Part shown: positions 1-11,335 of the stretch, piece by piece
Layout of the letters: each line of letters opens with the position of its first letter
How positions within the stretch are numbered: the stretch's first letter is position 1
Assembly (NCBI RefSeq): GCF_030867145.1
Contig: NC_134454.1
Location: forward strand, 64,648,308-64,712,307
Reading direction: 5' to 3'
Source of the DNA: Opisthocomus hoazin
Taxonomy: Eukaryota; Chordata; Aves; Opisthocomiformes; Opisthocomidae
Length of the DNA: 64,000 nucleotides
The notes under the pieces: model-generated
Database searches by the model: none
Told to the model about the DNA's origin: nothing
What the model saw: only the letters and a program-made list of their open reading frames with translations
Position numbers and translations under genes: made by a program

Positions 1-1418
1 CAGGTTCTGTCCCACTGGTCCCTTAATATGAGAAAAAAAAATAACTGGTGTCTTTCTGGAACAGGAAGTGTTTAGTGCAATTACAGCCTGAGAAAAGAAG
101 AAGAAAGTAGATTTCTGATAGTGAAACAAAGGTTGCATTTGCAGTACAAATCTACACTGCAAAGTGTCTTAACCAAAGTCGGAGGCCTGTCTGGCTCATG
201 TTTTCTACTGTTTTCACTTCTGAATAATGGCATGTGCTGTTAACACTGGGTTGTGGCAGAACATGTAGAACAAGTAGGAATTGTGTTTTGAAATAAGCAA
301 GTTCTTTGATCACCACTGACTCTTCTTTTGAAAGAAGAGGGTTGTATTTGTAGCAGAGGGCTGTTGGTAATGCCCCCACCATGCCCTGGGCAGTGCATGT
401 GACCCTGGTGTGGGTGCCTTCACATGTTCTGCTCTGCGGGACAAACTTCTGTTTAGGAGTATTTGCTACCATCAACTGGTATCTACCGAAGCCAATGCCA
501 AAGCAGACAAGTAGCTGCTTTTTTATGACTTATGGGTATTCCTGCCGGTTGGAAGTATATCTAACGCACACATCAGAGTTGCAAATTAGTGAATATATCT
601 GTAGGCATACTTGGAAGGCAGTGGTATGCTGCTCAGAATAAGGCCTAAATGTTTGTACAACACATAGGAGATGGGAAATGGGTAGAACCATGATTTATTT
701 TTTTCATGTTTGTTACATGTCAGATGTAAAGGAAGGGTACATTGTAAATAAATATTTACTGGGCCACAGTCCTTCTCAGACTTGGAGAAATAAACCCACC
801 ACCTCTTTCTCACAGAAAAAACGTTGGCATATGCATGGTTTGTTTCACACCGCTAGATACTTAGCAGAGGGGATGGGGAGAAGGCAGAGAGGTAAATCTG
901 GAAAGTAAGTTTGTTAGATCTCTTCTTCCAAAACCTATGAACTGTTCCTTTTCTCAGAGGTTTTTAATGCTGCTTCCCATCGTAGGGAGAAGTCCTTTTT
1001 TACAGACCATATTCTTCCCGCCGTAGGAGGGAGCTTACACAAATCCTGGACTTCTACAGTATCTCTGAGAATCACCAAACCACCAGCAATCACTGCCACC
1101 GCCAAAGCCTGAGCTTTATGCTTATGTCACCAATCACTTGCCTAGGCTTAGTGCTATAGAATTTTGCCACTGTGTTTTTACAGTTCAGGACAGAGGGATG
1201 TAATTAACCAAATGATAAAACAGCCTCTGTAAATTTTAGATGTCAGCTGTTTGACTGGTACAAACATCACTTTGCTGACACAAAAAGAAAACAATTCCAG
1301 AGGTTTTACCAGGAAGCTATAGCAGCATTGCCACGTAGCCTGCCTTGCTCACAGGACTGCTGCAAGTTTCTCTCCAACCCTCCACCCTGCAGAGCTGCAG
1401 ACCTGACTTGTTCCCACA

Positions 1419-2228
1419 GTGATGCCTTCCTGCCCTTGCCCCCTTTGCACTGAGACTCTCTGTCTCTTACTCTCTGTAAACTGTATGCAAATCTTCACTG
1501 CTATCATGCCGCTGTTCAGACTTTCGTCAGCTCAGAGACAGCACATCTCCCTTGAAACACTGCCTCAACAGGAAGAGCTGGTGGATAAAAACAGGCAGAG
1601 ATCTGTGCTGCTACAGCTGCTGCTTGTCTGCATTAGTGCTGGGGTTCATGCTCTCCTCATTAATCAACCAAAACTCTGGAAAGAAGAAACAACCCAAACC
1701 AAAAGTTACATTCAAGATCACTCCCTGCATCTGCTGCCTTATCCCTTTCTTCCTACTGTATTTGTGTGCTGTCTGTGGGATGTTTGTTGGAGGTGCTTGT
1801 GCCACAGACAAGTCACCAGTATTACCTTCTTTTCACTCTTTCTCCTCACTGTGGAAGACAGCAGACTTGACTTCTCTGAGACATTTCAGTATGACCCTTA
1901 TTGTGTATATAAGGCCAAGCACATTCATGGTCTTTCATACAAAATTCACTGTTACAACTTCTCTGATTTACGTCACCCTCCCTCTGTACATTACTGTTTA
2001 AAAGTCACAGGAATAAGAAAAATTGAAGAATCATGCAATTCATACAAGCCATTTATATTAACTACACTGTTTCTTCCTCAGTACTTTATCTTAATCCCCT
2101 TAAATTTCAGTAGGAATGTCACTGAGCTCTTAGCATACAAAATCATCAATGCATGCTCAAACTGTCATGCATGTGAACTGCACAATTTAAACAACACAAT
2201 GGATGTTTCATGGATCAACTTCATATGA
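1419..2228 (+). other. Unrecognised 269-codon open frame, probably non-coding
   Basis: This frame is open for 269 codons, and a second frame is open for 149 codons within it (1552-2001). The translation is rich in Leu, Cys, His and Ser and has no domain, signal peptide or repeat that I recognise. No splice-site pattern, poly(A) signal or CpG-rich promoter supports a gene here. A frame this long is uncommon in AT-rich DNA but can occur by chance in a region poor in stop codons. I list it because of its length, not because I believe it is a gene. Confidence 0.12.
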
Positions 2229-2487
2229 AGCATCATAAAGCGATGGCCTTGTTTTTCCCCGACACTCACTTGCTGTGAGTAAGAGGAGTACTGGAGTGGA
2301 CAGAGTCCTGTAAATATAGTTTGACAAAGAAGCCATTGCACACTGTTCTCAGTTTCTAATGACATGTTAAAACAAAAGTCTTGAATTGGCATTAAAAAAA
2401 AAAAAAAAAAATCACACATCCTATCCTTTTGTTGCAGAAGTGCATATACCTGTGTCATTCCCATAACAGTTTCCTGAAGGTTTCTAC

Positions 2488-2615
2488 TGATGGAAGGTCA
2501 CAGCCTCTCCAAGTGATCCACTGCAGTGCCTACTGGTTGAAGGCTTCTCTTAATATCAAACTAAGTTGAAACATAAGGTCATTGCTGCTTCTCCTGCTTA
2601 CTACCACTCTATGAA
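2488..2615 (-). mobile_element. Probable old CR1 LINE 3'-end fragment
   Basis: The stretch reads like a diverged minus-strand CR1 3' region: a GATGGA block, a CACAGCCTCTCC block, a CTTAATATCAAACTAA block and a CTGCTTCTCC block occur in the usual CR1 order. There is no intact terminal repeat. It is short and degraded, so the assignment is moderate. Confidence 0.45.
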
Positions 2616-5600
2616 CAAATTATTTCCACCTGCTCAGCGACAGCGGGTTTTTGTGTTCCATCATCCCCCACCCCACCTTGCTCTGTCACTCAGCTTTAAA
2701 TCAAAAGGCGCTGGGTAGGCAAGCCTGGTGGCCTTTGCGAGGTCTGGCTGTTCATGAGCCATGGGCCTCTGTTGCCTGTGGCTGCAGACGGGATCAAGAA
2801 AAGCCACACGTTAGCGAGTGACACTTGAAGCATGTCTCATTTAAGCCACTCCGGGGAAAGGAGTGCAGGCTTCTCCCCGGTCAAAGGTAGCGTTCTTAAA
2901 ACCATGGTTGACTGATACAGCAAATCTCTGTTCAGTAGATGACGTTTGTCACTTTTCTTAAAAAAAAAAAAAAAAAAAAAAGGTGTCTACTCAAGCAATG
3001 TTTTCAGGGAGAACATGAGCCGCAGGTTGCTTACCAGGACATGGTTTGGTTAGCTTTGTATACAAAGTAACATATATTGTATCTAAAACACGTTTAAATA
3101 CTCAAAACCAGTTACAGTTCCAAGTCAATGCTATGTCCCATTTCACAGAAGAAAATTCAAGTCTTCAGCTTTTAATTACAATTTCGAATAAGAAACTTTA
3201 AACAGAAGCTCTGTGTCCCAGTCAGCATGTCAAGACTGCGCTATCAACCATCTAGGATAACCCTGGCTTCTGCTCCCAGCCTTCAGCTGCCCAGCAGATC
3301 TAAAGTCTTCCTGCCTCTTGAGGCCCACATACACGAATCTGCTGGAGTCCTTAATGGATGCCCAAGGTGTCAGGGATGCTTTTGAATAAGAAAGTGTTTG
3401 GTTCTGTCAGTACCAGCTTGGTTAAGTGACTGAATGCAAAATTTAGCTCCTGCTCCCTTTGGAGCTCACTCAGTGGAAGGAGCCTAGCTGTTTCCCAAGA
3501 GGACAGCAAGATGTCTTCCATTAGCCCATCAACATGTCACTGCAATAGCAAGTCATGGGGCTTCTTTAAAAAAATTCTAATATACTGAAATACTGCAAAT
3601 GAGAATGTCTTTGCTTGTGTCTGTCAGGACCTTCCCGCTGATGAAGGTCTGATCCCTTGACACACCCCCGTCACCAGCTATTTTCCAAGTAGCTACACCC
3701 CAGCTTTTATCCAATATAAGACATAGACCTGTGCTTATGGGGGGGTCACAGAGGTAAGCTTGCAACTTCCTCAAGTGGCGGCTCCCATTTCTGGTGCAGC
3801 ACATCAAAAGAGAGACTTAAAATGTCACGGTGAATTCCACAGCCGCCTAGTAGCTACCCCCGAGTGGCAAAATCAGCCTCCATGGCTGGATAATCTGTTG
3901 CTTTTATGCCGTAAGTAAACTCTCCTCTCTCTGCCACGGTTACAGAGGTGACTGCATGTTTGGGCATACCAAGAGTCCCTGGTAGCTGCTTGCTCAGCCA
4001 CGGGGCTGACTTCCACCGCACTCTGTGAGGCCGTAATTCCTTCCTGGGTTTTATTTTTAGATACATATGTCCTTGTTACAGCTTCATTACTGCAATTTGG
4101 CCAAAGTGTCACAAATCCCTTAAAAACCTTTGAACCTACAGCACAGTTTGCTACCTGCCTGCCCTGCCAGTCCAGACTGTAAGCCCTGTAGCTAGATTTC
4201 CCAGTCTGACTCGGGCACATTGCAGCAGCTGCAGAGATCTACTCTCATCTTTGTACTGGTTCTCTCACGGAAGTTTCCAAATGTTGCTTTCCTTTGCAAA
4301 AGATCTGTCTCCTGTCCTAGCTGATAGCAGAAATCCTCTGGCTTGACAGGAATTCTTGCTGCCCGGTATATGATTCGCTTGTTTTAGCAGGCAAATCGTC
4401 TCAGTTTCTCCTGGAAACAGTCTGCCAATCCTGACACATTACTGTATATTGACTTGAGGAGTTAAACACGCATTGTACGAATTTTCTATTTCTGCAATGC
4501 AGTCATCATCAGTAAAGAGCATACAAACTCCTGTCTTCTGAAAATACTTGCATTGCTCTCTGTTTTAGCCAGCTTTGATTCAAGATACTTCCTTGTGGCA
4601 TGCTTCAGTAACACCCGTTTATAACATCCCCGATGCCTCCTCATTGCCTCTTCTCCTGGCTTCTTCAGCTGGCCGACTCCTCCGCTGAGGCTAAGAGATG
4701 TTCATGCACATAGACAGCACACGATACCTACAGGTATTTTTCATGTGGTTTTTTTGCTTGGGTTGCTGATGTGCCTGCCTGGTGAGCAGGACACTGCATG
4801 TTTCTGAATCTCATTCCATAAGCAGTTGAGGACTTTCTTACCTTTATTGTGAACATGTGCTTGGCTGCGCCACGTTATGCAAGAGAAGAGAACACAGACA
4901 GAAAAAAGGAAAAACAAATATAGGATAAGAAAAGTTTAGATTTGTAGGTTCAAATGATAGCAATAACCAACCCAAATGAAGCTTTCATAATTTTTCTTTC
5001 AAAGAGGTGTGGAAAAGGTGCTCGTATTGAACCAGCACAGTACTCTGCTTCTTTCAGCTCTGCAGAATGAGATTTCCCCTGTTTCCTCCCACTGCAAGCT
5101 CATCTCCAAATTTGCAGAATGCTCTGGAGCAAAAGGGCTCGGCTGGCAACAGCGGGGCTACAGTTCGAACCCGCAGCTTCTGAACGAAGGACAACAAACC
5201 CTCCAGGGTTGTTTCTGGGACAGACAGTGAGTGCAGCCACGTTAGGGCTAGCTTCCACACAGCTAGCAGGCTGTAGCAGTGAGGCGGAGCAGCAGGGGCT
5301 CAGTGCAGGATGCTCACACAAGGTACTACTTGAGTTGCTCAGCTACACATTACTATTCTGGCTCCTGCCACTAAGTGGTGGTCAGAGAGCTGTGCCTTTC
5401 GCTGATGGGTTTCTGGTTCCCTTTGCTGCAGGATCCTGAGAAACAACACTGCTAGAATTATAAAAATAACAGTATGATCAGATGCAGAGAAAGCAGATTT
5501 AATTTTTACATTTCCATCCACAGGTAAAGGCTGTGATGTCTCTCTTGCAAGGAAGTACAAGGTAATTTTGCTTCCCGTTTCTTTCATTTTGTTTAGAGAA

Positions 5601-7721
5601 AATTCCTGTCATCACTTAACAAAATACAATCCAGACTGAGAGAATTTCAAAGGTCTTGTTCCCTCTCTGACAATCTTAAGATTGCAAATATCTGCATGAC
5701 CATATTTAACTCACAAGGGGGAAATCCATACAGGTAGATTATACTTAAACATACCTTGTCAATGTAGCTTTGCCTCTCCCCTTAGCACCTGGATGCATGT
5801 ACTGTTTGTGAAGGTCCCGGGCTCTGCCTCCTTCTTGATCTACTGGGAAAAAAATTCTTCCTCTTCAAGAACTGCCAGAGTCACAGAAATGCAAGTTCTC
5901 TTCCAAGAAAACTTCTAGGTTGCTATTCTCAATCTAGTGGAAGCAAAAGTGGCTGACAGCCTGCTGGATCCACGCAGTGAGACGAGACTCGGACGAGAGC
6001 AGATCGAGAATCCCCTGAGCAGGGACAGACAAGGTCTGAAACTACTTCAAAGTTAAAAGAAAAGAAAGAAGGGAAAACCCCAAAACCCAGCTGATAACTG
6101 TGTTACACAAACACCACAGGTGATAGGAACTGATGGCAGGAAAACACAGGGAGTGTCGTCAGCCACTACTGATGACTAATACCGGTACCAAATCTCTAGA
6201 GTTGTGAGAAGGCTGAAAGGTCATGGGGTTTTCAGACTGCCAGGACTTCACCAAACACACACCTAATGCTGACCATGAGAAGCCTACAGTAACCAGAGCA
6301 GAGTTCTGGGGCAAGCCAGGTGTACTCAATATTAGCATGACGTGAATACCCAAGGAAAGCAAGATCCTCTCTAAGAAACTTTTTGTTGCTGCTGACAGTT
6401 CAAGCGGTCTGTCCTTGGCTACGCAAACCGTTCTCACCTATTGCACAGCTACCGGTTCCATGTGAGGGAATCCTTTTGAACAACTCTGCACTTCCCCCTG
6501 CCCCAAATCTAAAACGTCTTTCATGGTTACTCCTCCTCTCCACACCTGTATCTGAAAATGACACAAACTGCCAGAGGTACCGCTGCAGCTGAGCTTTGCT
6601 TGTGCAAGACGTGGCAACGAGGGAGAAAGTGGGTATAGATTATGCTTGTGTTTCTTTGGTCCGAGGATGAGCTGCCAGCAGCGCTGAGGCACTACCGGCA
6701 GCTACAGCTCCCTGAGAGGTTGTGGTGGGCAAGCTACGAGACCCCGTATGGTGTGAAAAAACACTTCTATCTATAGAGTTATTGCAGGTATTGTGATATA
6801 AACAGTTGCACCTTCTTTCTGGCTACGCTGCATGGCCAGAAGAGCGGACACGAACTGAACTGACTCCAGGATCTAACACAAATCTCTGTTCATTGTTCCC
6901 AAACATTTAACGTAATGGGGAAAATTAATCCTACTTGTCTGAAGTAAGTGGAGTAAAACAAGAAGCGAATGCTACTAAGCAAAAATAGAGATTTTTAAAA
7001 ATATCTGTTATTCCGTGCTATGTTCTCTGCTTAGCACCATTCAGAGGTAGTGCACATATGCAGCATTACTAAGAAAATGTAAACAAGACAATCTGAACAT
7101 TGCTTTACAGAGTCAGCTTCAGTTCCTGAAAAAAATCAGTGTATAGCCGTGCACTTAACTGGCATGTCCAGCCACTGAGACTGAACCACGTGTGTTTGGA
7201 TGGAGTTTCTTGATGGCCCTTTTTTTTTAATTGTCTTTTGACATCCAGACCTAATCTTTAATCAGATTATCTTTGGCCTCAAGATCCAAGATTTCTGCAA
7301 TCAATCAAATTAACTGCTTTTACTGACATCCACAGTTCTGCAGAGAATTAAGGCCTGCAACAGTTTTCCTTTCCTCTCTCCATGCAGTATTTCTGAAAAA
7401 GGTTTTGATTTTTGAATTTCGAATGCAGTGTTCACAGAGCGCTGTTCAGTAGCCACTTCAGTACAGAATATAAAAGATGACAGAATGAATTGAGATTTAG
7501 CCTCTTATTGAAGGTGAACTTGATGTTAATCCCTAACTGGTAGAAAAATGAGCAGAAATCAGAAACCTTTCACAACTGACAACTGAAAAGACACATCCCA
7601 AAATATTCATCTTTAATTGATGCATTGTTCATTCTTGCAGGGTTTTCTTTAAAGGAATTCTACTGGGAATGCCAGCGATAGCATTAAACGATACTTATTT
7701 GTGTTACATCTGGTTTAGCCC

Positions 7722-7731
7722 TTTATTTATT
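7722..7731 (-). promoter_or_regulatory. Possible distal poly(A) signals of HOMER1
   Basis: On the minus strand two overlapping AATAAA hexamers occur here (AATAAATAAA), about 3.4 kb beyond the HOMER1 stop. They would give a longer 3'UTR than the cluster at 8946-8991. AT-rich DNA produces such hexamers often, so this is only a candidate. Confidence 0.25.
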
Positions 7732-8945
7732 TATATTTTACCTGAAAATGTATTTTCTTAGAAACCTTATAACAGCATTTCTGCATTATCAGTTCATTTT
7801 GTTCTCTTCTTTCCTGGATGTATTAGCCAGGAAAAGGAATTCCCAGTCTATAACAGACAGATTAATTCACACTTTTTACTTTGTCCACATAGAAAAATGC
7901 AATTTCTGGATCATTGTGGCATATGGATCTAGATGAACTAGACACTCCAAAAACTAGCTACCCAGACGGGGATATGCTTACAAAAATCTTTTATGTCAAA
8001 GTCAGGATTTCACAACATAACACGCTAATGCAAAATCCAGTAGCACCTGAAAGATTAAGGTAGCTGCTGCTATCACTTGCACATACTTGAAAAAGATTTA
8101 AGAAAAAAATAAAGAGTAAAAGTACATTCTCCAGAGAACAGCAAGTGTATTTCAAAATTAAAAAACTGTATTTGATTTTTTTTTTTTCCTGGGTGTTTCT
8201 GTTAGGTTTTTTGGTAATTCTTTTTGCCTTTTTTTTTTTTTTTTTTACAAGACTGTAGTTGCCATATAACAAGTTATAAGCAATGCAACTGCTCTTCCCT
8301 CCAGTGCAAGTTCATGGTCATGTTTTCAGGCTACAGTACTCAACATTGTTTTCTAGTATACATATTCCCATAGTTTCATCAAAGATAAATACAACGTATA
8401 ATACCTGTCTCTGGGAAAGTAATGTTTCAAACAGGCAAACTTTTATCTTAGAACAAGTGGAAAGGCTACAGCAGGTATAGCCACCTAAGTATGAACTTTA
8501 GGTCACAATTTTTAAACACGCACCTACTGTACATAAACATTAAAAATAGTCTTAGCAATAGGATTTGATTTATATGTGCACGTATGTCCACCTTATCCCA
8601 TATTTATGTTTGGCAACTATTTGGGAATTCAAAGGTGCAGCCCTCAGTAATTGTATTATTTAAAAAAAAGAAATGAAGCATTATCTACTCTATGAGAAAA
8701 GAAATTCTCAAATATCAATTTCCAATGTTAAATTTAATCTCAATAGGAAAATATTAAAAATGTGCACATCTAAATTTTTCCATGTTCTGTATATACATAT
8801 GTGTGTGTACGTATACATAGAAATACTCATGTACCACACATATTCACAAAATTTAAGTGGAAGTATTTCTGTCCACTGTTTTCCCACATGTAAATGACAT
8901 CATATCTTTAAAAATGTCAATAATAATATCATTAAAAATAATACA

Positions 8946-8991
8946 TTTATTCCATCATCAACTTTCTGTGTTTTTATTCTTCATCTTTATT
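8946..8991 (-). promoter_or_regulatory. HOMER1: Triple AATAAA poly(A) signal cluster, likely HOMER1 3' end
   Basis: Three AATAAA hexamers lie on the minus strand within 46 bp (complements at 8986-8991, 8973-8978 and 8946-8951), about 2.2 kb past the HOMER1 stop codon. Tight clustering favours a real cleavage site about 10-30 nt beyond one of them. On the minus strand a TG-rich stretch follows at about 8795-8815, where a downstream GU-rich element might sit. No transcript data were available. Confidence 0.5.
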
Positions 8992-10500
8992 ACGTCCACT
9001 GAGCAGTAACAGGCCAGATTCTCCTTGCACTTCCACAGATGTTATGCCAACTGAATGTTACTGACATCACATCAAGCACACATCTGGTTTACAGCAGCTC
9101 AAGTGACAGGAGAATCAGGCCCAAACATCCCCAGGTAAATTAAAAACTAGTCATATCTGCTCATCTGGACCTGATGAAGATAAACACACCACCATCTAAA
9201 ATCCACCGAATGAGAAACATGTAGCTCACCACAAAGTTTTCAACCAGTAGCACTCTGAACCAAGCTCCCCCCCACCCCTTTAATAAATAAAATAGGTGAG
9301 AAAATACCCTAAAAATATGGAGAAAACTTAACCATTGTGTACATTACATACAGTATAGTACATGACGGTTTAGCATTTGACCTAAACCATTTTCCTGACT
9401 AGTCAGGGGAGACCTGATAAATTACTGATAAAGAAAAAAAAATGGTATTTTAGAAATAAAGCAGGTATTTCTAATATAAATGGGAGCCTGTGTGTATTAT
9501 ACGATATATACACACAGCACACACATGAAAACAAACTTTTCTAGTTTTGAATAGCAGTCTCTAAGTGGAGAAAATTGTGTTGTACAAATTTAATAAGCAA
9601 CTAGATTTCATGTTTAACATTCAAATTAATTTGGGGAGCAAACAAAGGTCCGTGCATCTTTCAACTCTGAAGTCTGACACTCACTCACACATTTTAAAAA
9701 AGCCCTCTTCAACATTACAAGCAATTTATGGCAAGAATGTACTTTGATGCAAGACACATGACACTTGGCTTACCTTTCAAAGAGTTTGGTTTTTTCCAAA
9801 TAAATCTATTATATAAAGAAATGTGTGTTTGCCAAAAGTCTGTTAAAATTACATCAAAACAACTTTAAAACCTGCTCACTGAGGATAACTGAATTCAATT
9901 TCCTGTTTTTAAACATTTAGTGAACAGTTCAGAATATTGCCTGGTGTAGTTTCAATAAAGATGTGATATGAAGACCCATAAAAGAGTAAACACGTCTCCA
10001 TTTCAATTTGCTATGACAACAAAACTTCTAGAAACACCTTTCTTGGCTGGACAAGTTCAGTGTCCCAGTAATCCCCTGTAACACCTCTATGCCCTTCATG
10101 CAATCTGTAATAAAACAGTGCTCCCCATAAGCCATTATTCACAAAACCTGAAATTCATGTGACATTCTGTAAAAGCCCCCTGCAGAACAGGTTTACAGTC
10201 AATTGAACATACATATTCAACATATGTACCAAGGCCAGAAAACAAACAACTGGCTATTCCTTGTTATCTGTGCATGTCAAATTTTACATTTAAAATTCTC
10301 AGGGCTTTTCTGCCTTTTTTTTTGTTGTTTTTTTTCCTGGAGGACTCACCTTCCATCATTGGTTGGCTTCAAAATGCAGTTAAGTGGAAGATAGTATCTC
10401 ATGGTAATTACATGGAATCCATATGAAAAAGTAAACCTTACATTGGACAATATTGTAGAACACCAGAGTAAGCTCCATGAAGAAATACGGTATCTTCCAG

Positions 10501-10526
<26 letters not shown>
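10501..10526. repeat. (TA)13 microsatellite in HOMER1 3'UTR
   Basis: Thirteen uninterrupted TA units, followed directly by an A-rich, CCAAC-rich stretch to about 10565. In the mRNA sense this is a U/G-rich tract and then an AU repeat. It is probably length-polymorphic. Confidence 0.95.
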
Positions 10527-10531
<5 letters not shown>

Positions 10532-11146
10532 CAAAAAACCAACCAAACAACCAACCAAAAAATCCCCAAAAGGAAGAACTTTATACAAGCAGTTATAGTA
10601 ACTTTGTTTCAATTAAAGATGCAACTCTCTCTCACTCCTGGAAAGAATAAATTGGTAATGGCACTGCTTCTCCACAGTGCAAAGTATCCTGAGAAATTAT
10701 TAAAAACAACAAAATACAGGGCTGTCATCACTAAGTTTTTGCACAAAATATAGCAATTAAATATCTTAAATAAATAAAACAGCAGATAACCTATACTGTG
10801 TCTATTGCAAAAGGGGGATATGACCTGGGACACTGCTGTAAATTCTCCCATCACTGATTATTAGAAAAGGATTGCATTCAATTACTGTTAATATCTTTCA
10901 AGTTATCTATGGCCAATAATGTACAAGGAGGTAATTTGTAATTCAAGTTTTTTTGATTGTTGTTTTTTTCTTCAAATAGCTACAAGCTGAGTTCTAAATT
11001 TTACATTGCAATATGACTCAAATTTAAAACACGCCCTCTCAGAGGAGCATTTTCTAATTTTGTGCAACTTTGATGCAGAGCCCAACACAGTCCTATGAAG
11101 AGAGACAGTGCATCTTTAAGCTGATTGGCACTGAAATCCCATTTTT

Positions 11147-11335
11147 TTAGCTGCATTCTATTAGCTTGGCCAAGTTATCTCGTAACTCTGTTAGTTCAAA
11201 TATTTTTCCATCAAGAATTTCTAAAAGTGTCTTCAAGTTATTGCGAAAGGCTTCTTGCTCATTCTGACTTTTCTCCAGACGTTGCTCTAGATCAGACAGC
11301 TGGCCTTCCAGGTCTTTGTTTCGAATTTCTACTTC
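11147..11335 (-). CDS. HOMER1: HOMER1 terminal coding exon: C-terminal coiled coil and leucine zipper
   Basis: This exon encodes the last 62 residues of the long Homer1 scaffold, beginning EVEIRNKDLEG and ending ELRDNLAKLIECS followed by TAA. A near-continuous heptad pattern with LSDLEQRLEK, LLEILDGKIFELTEL and NNLKTLLEIL segments marks the C-terminal leucine zipper that makes long Homer tetramers, which cross-link mGluR1/5, IP3 receptors and Shank in the postsynaptic density. The acceptor is a pyrimidine-rich tract ending GAAG just before 11335; the exon begins in phase 0 and joins LTQKLQ of the preceding exon. Compared with the human protein as I remember it, the penultimate segment reads KLIECS instead of KLLECS. 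The rest is essentially identical, which makes the identification very secure. Confidence 0.98.
   Translation of the reverse strand, partial: EVEIRNKDLEGQLSDLEQRLEKSQNEQEAFRNNLKTLLEILDGKIFELTELRDNLAKLIECS

Larger units (their letters stand above)
1..8945. other. Intergenic sequence downstream of HOMER1
   Basis: No exon, RNA gene or recognisable protein could be supported in this stretch. It contains short A runs (about 2395-2411 and 2960-2981), T runs near 8176 and 8230, a probable old CR1 fragment near 2.5 kb, and one unusually long but unrecognised open frame at 1419-2228. In mammals the neighbour beyond the HOMER1 3' end is JMY in convergent orientation, so some of this could be distal UTR of that gene, but nothing in the sequence shows it. 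The part just below 8945 could also belong to HOMER1 if a more distal poly(A) site near 7.72 kb is used. Confidence 0.6.
8946..11146 (-). other. HOMER1: HOMER1 long-isoform 3'UTR (inferred extent)
   Basis: This is the sequence between the HOMER1 stop codon and the AATAAA cluster on the minus strand. It has no coding frame. It is AT-rich and contains a (TA)13 microsatellite at 10501-10526, T/G-rich tracts, several ATTTA motifs and a UGUAUAUA Pumilio-type motif (9505-9512, minus strand) inside a potential hairpin. The 3' boundary is inferred from the poly(A) signals and may be shorter or longer. Confidence 0.6.

Noticed and set aside
2393..2411. A run considered as a retroposon tail
   Set aside because: No flanking target duplication or adjoining retroposed sequence was found, unlike the poly(A) tract in the provirus.
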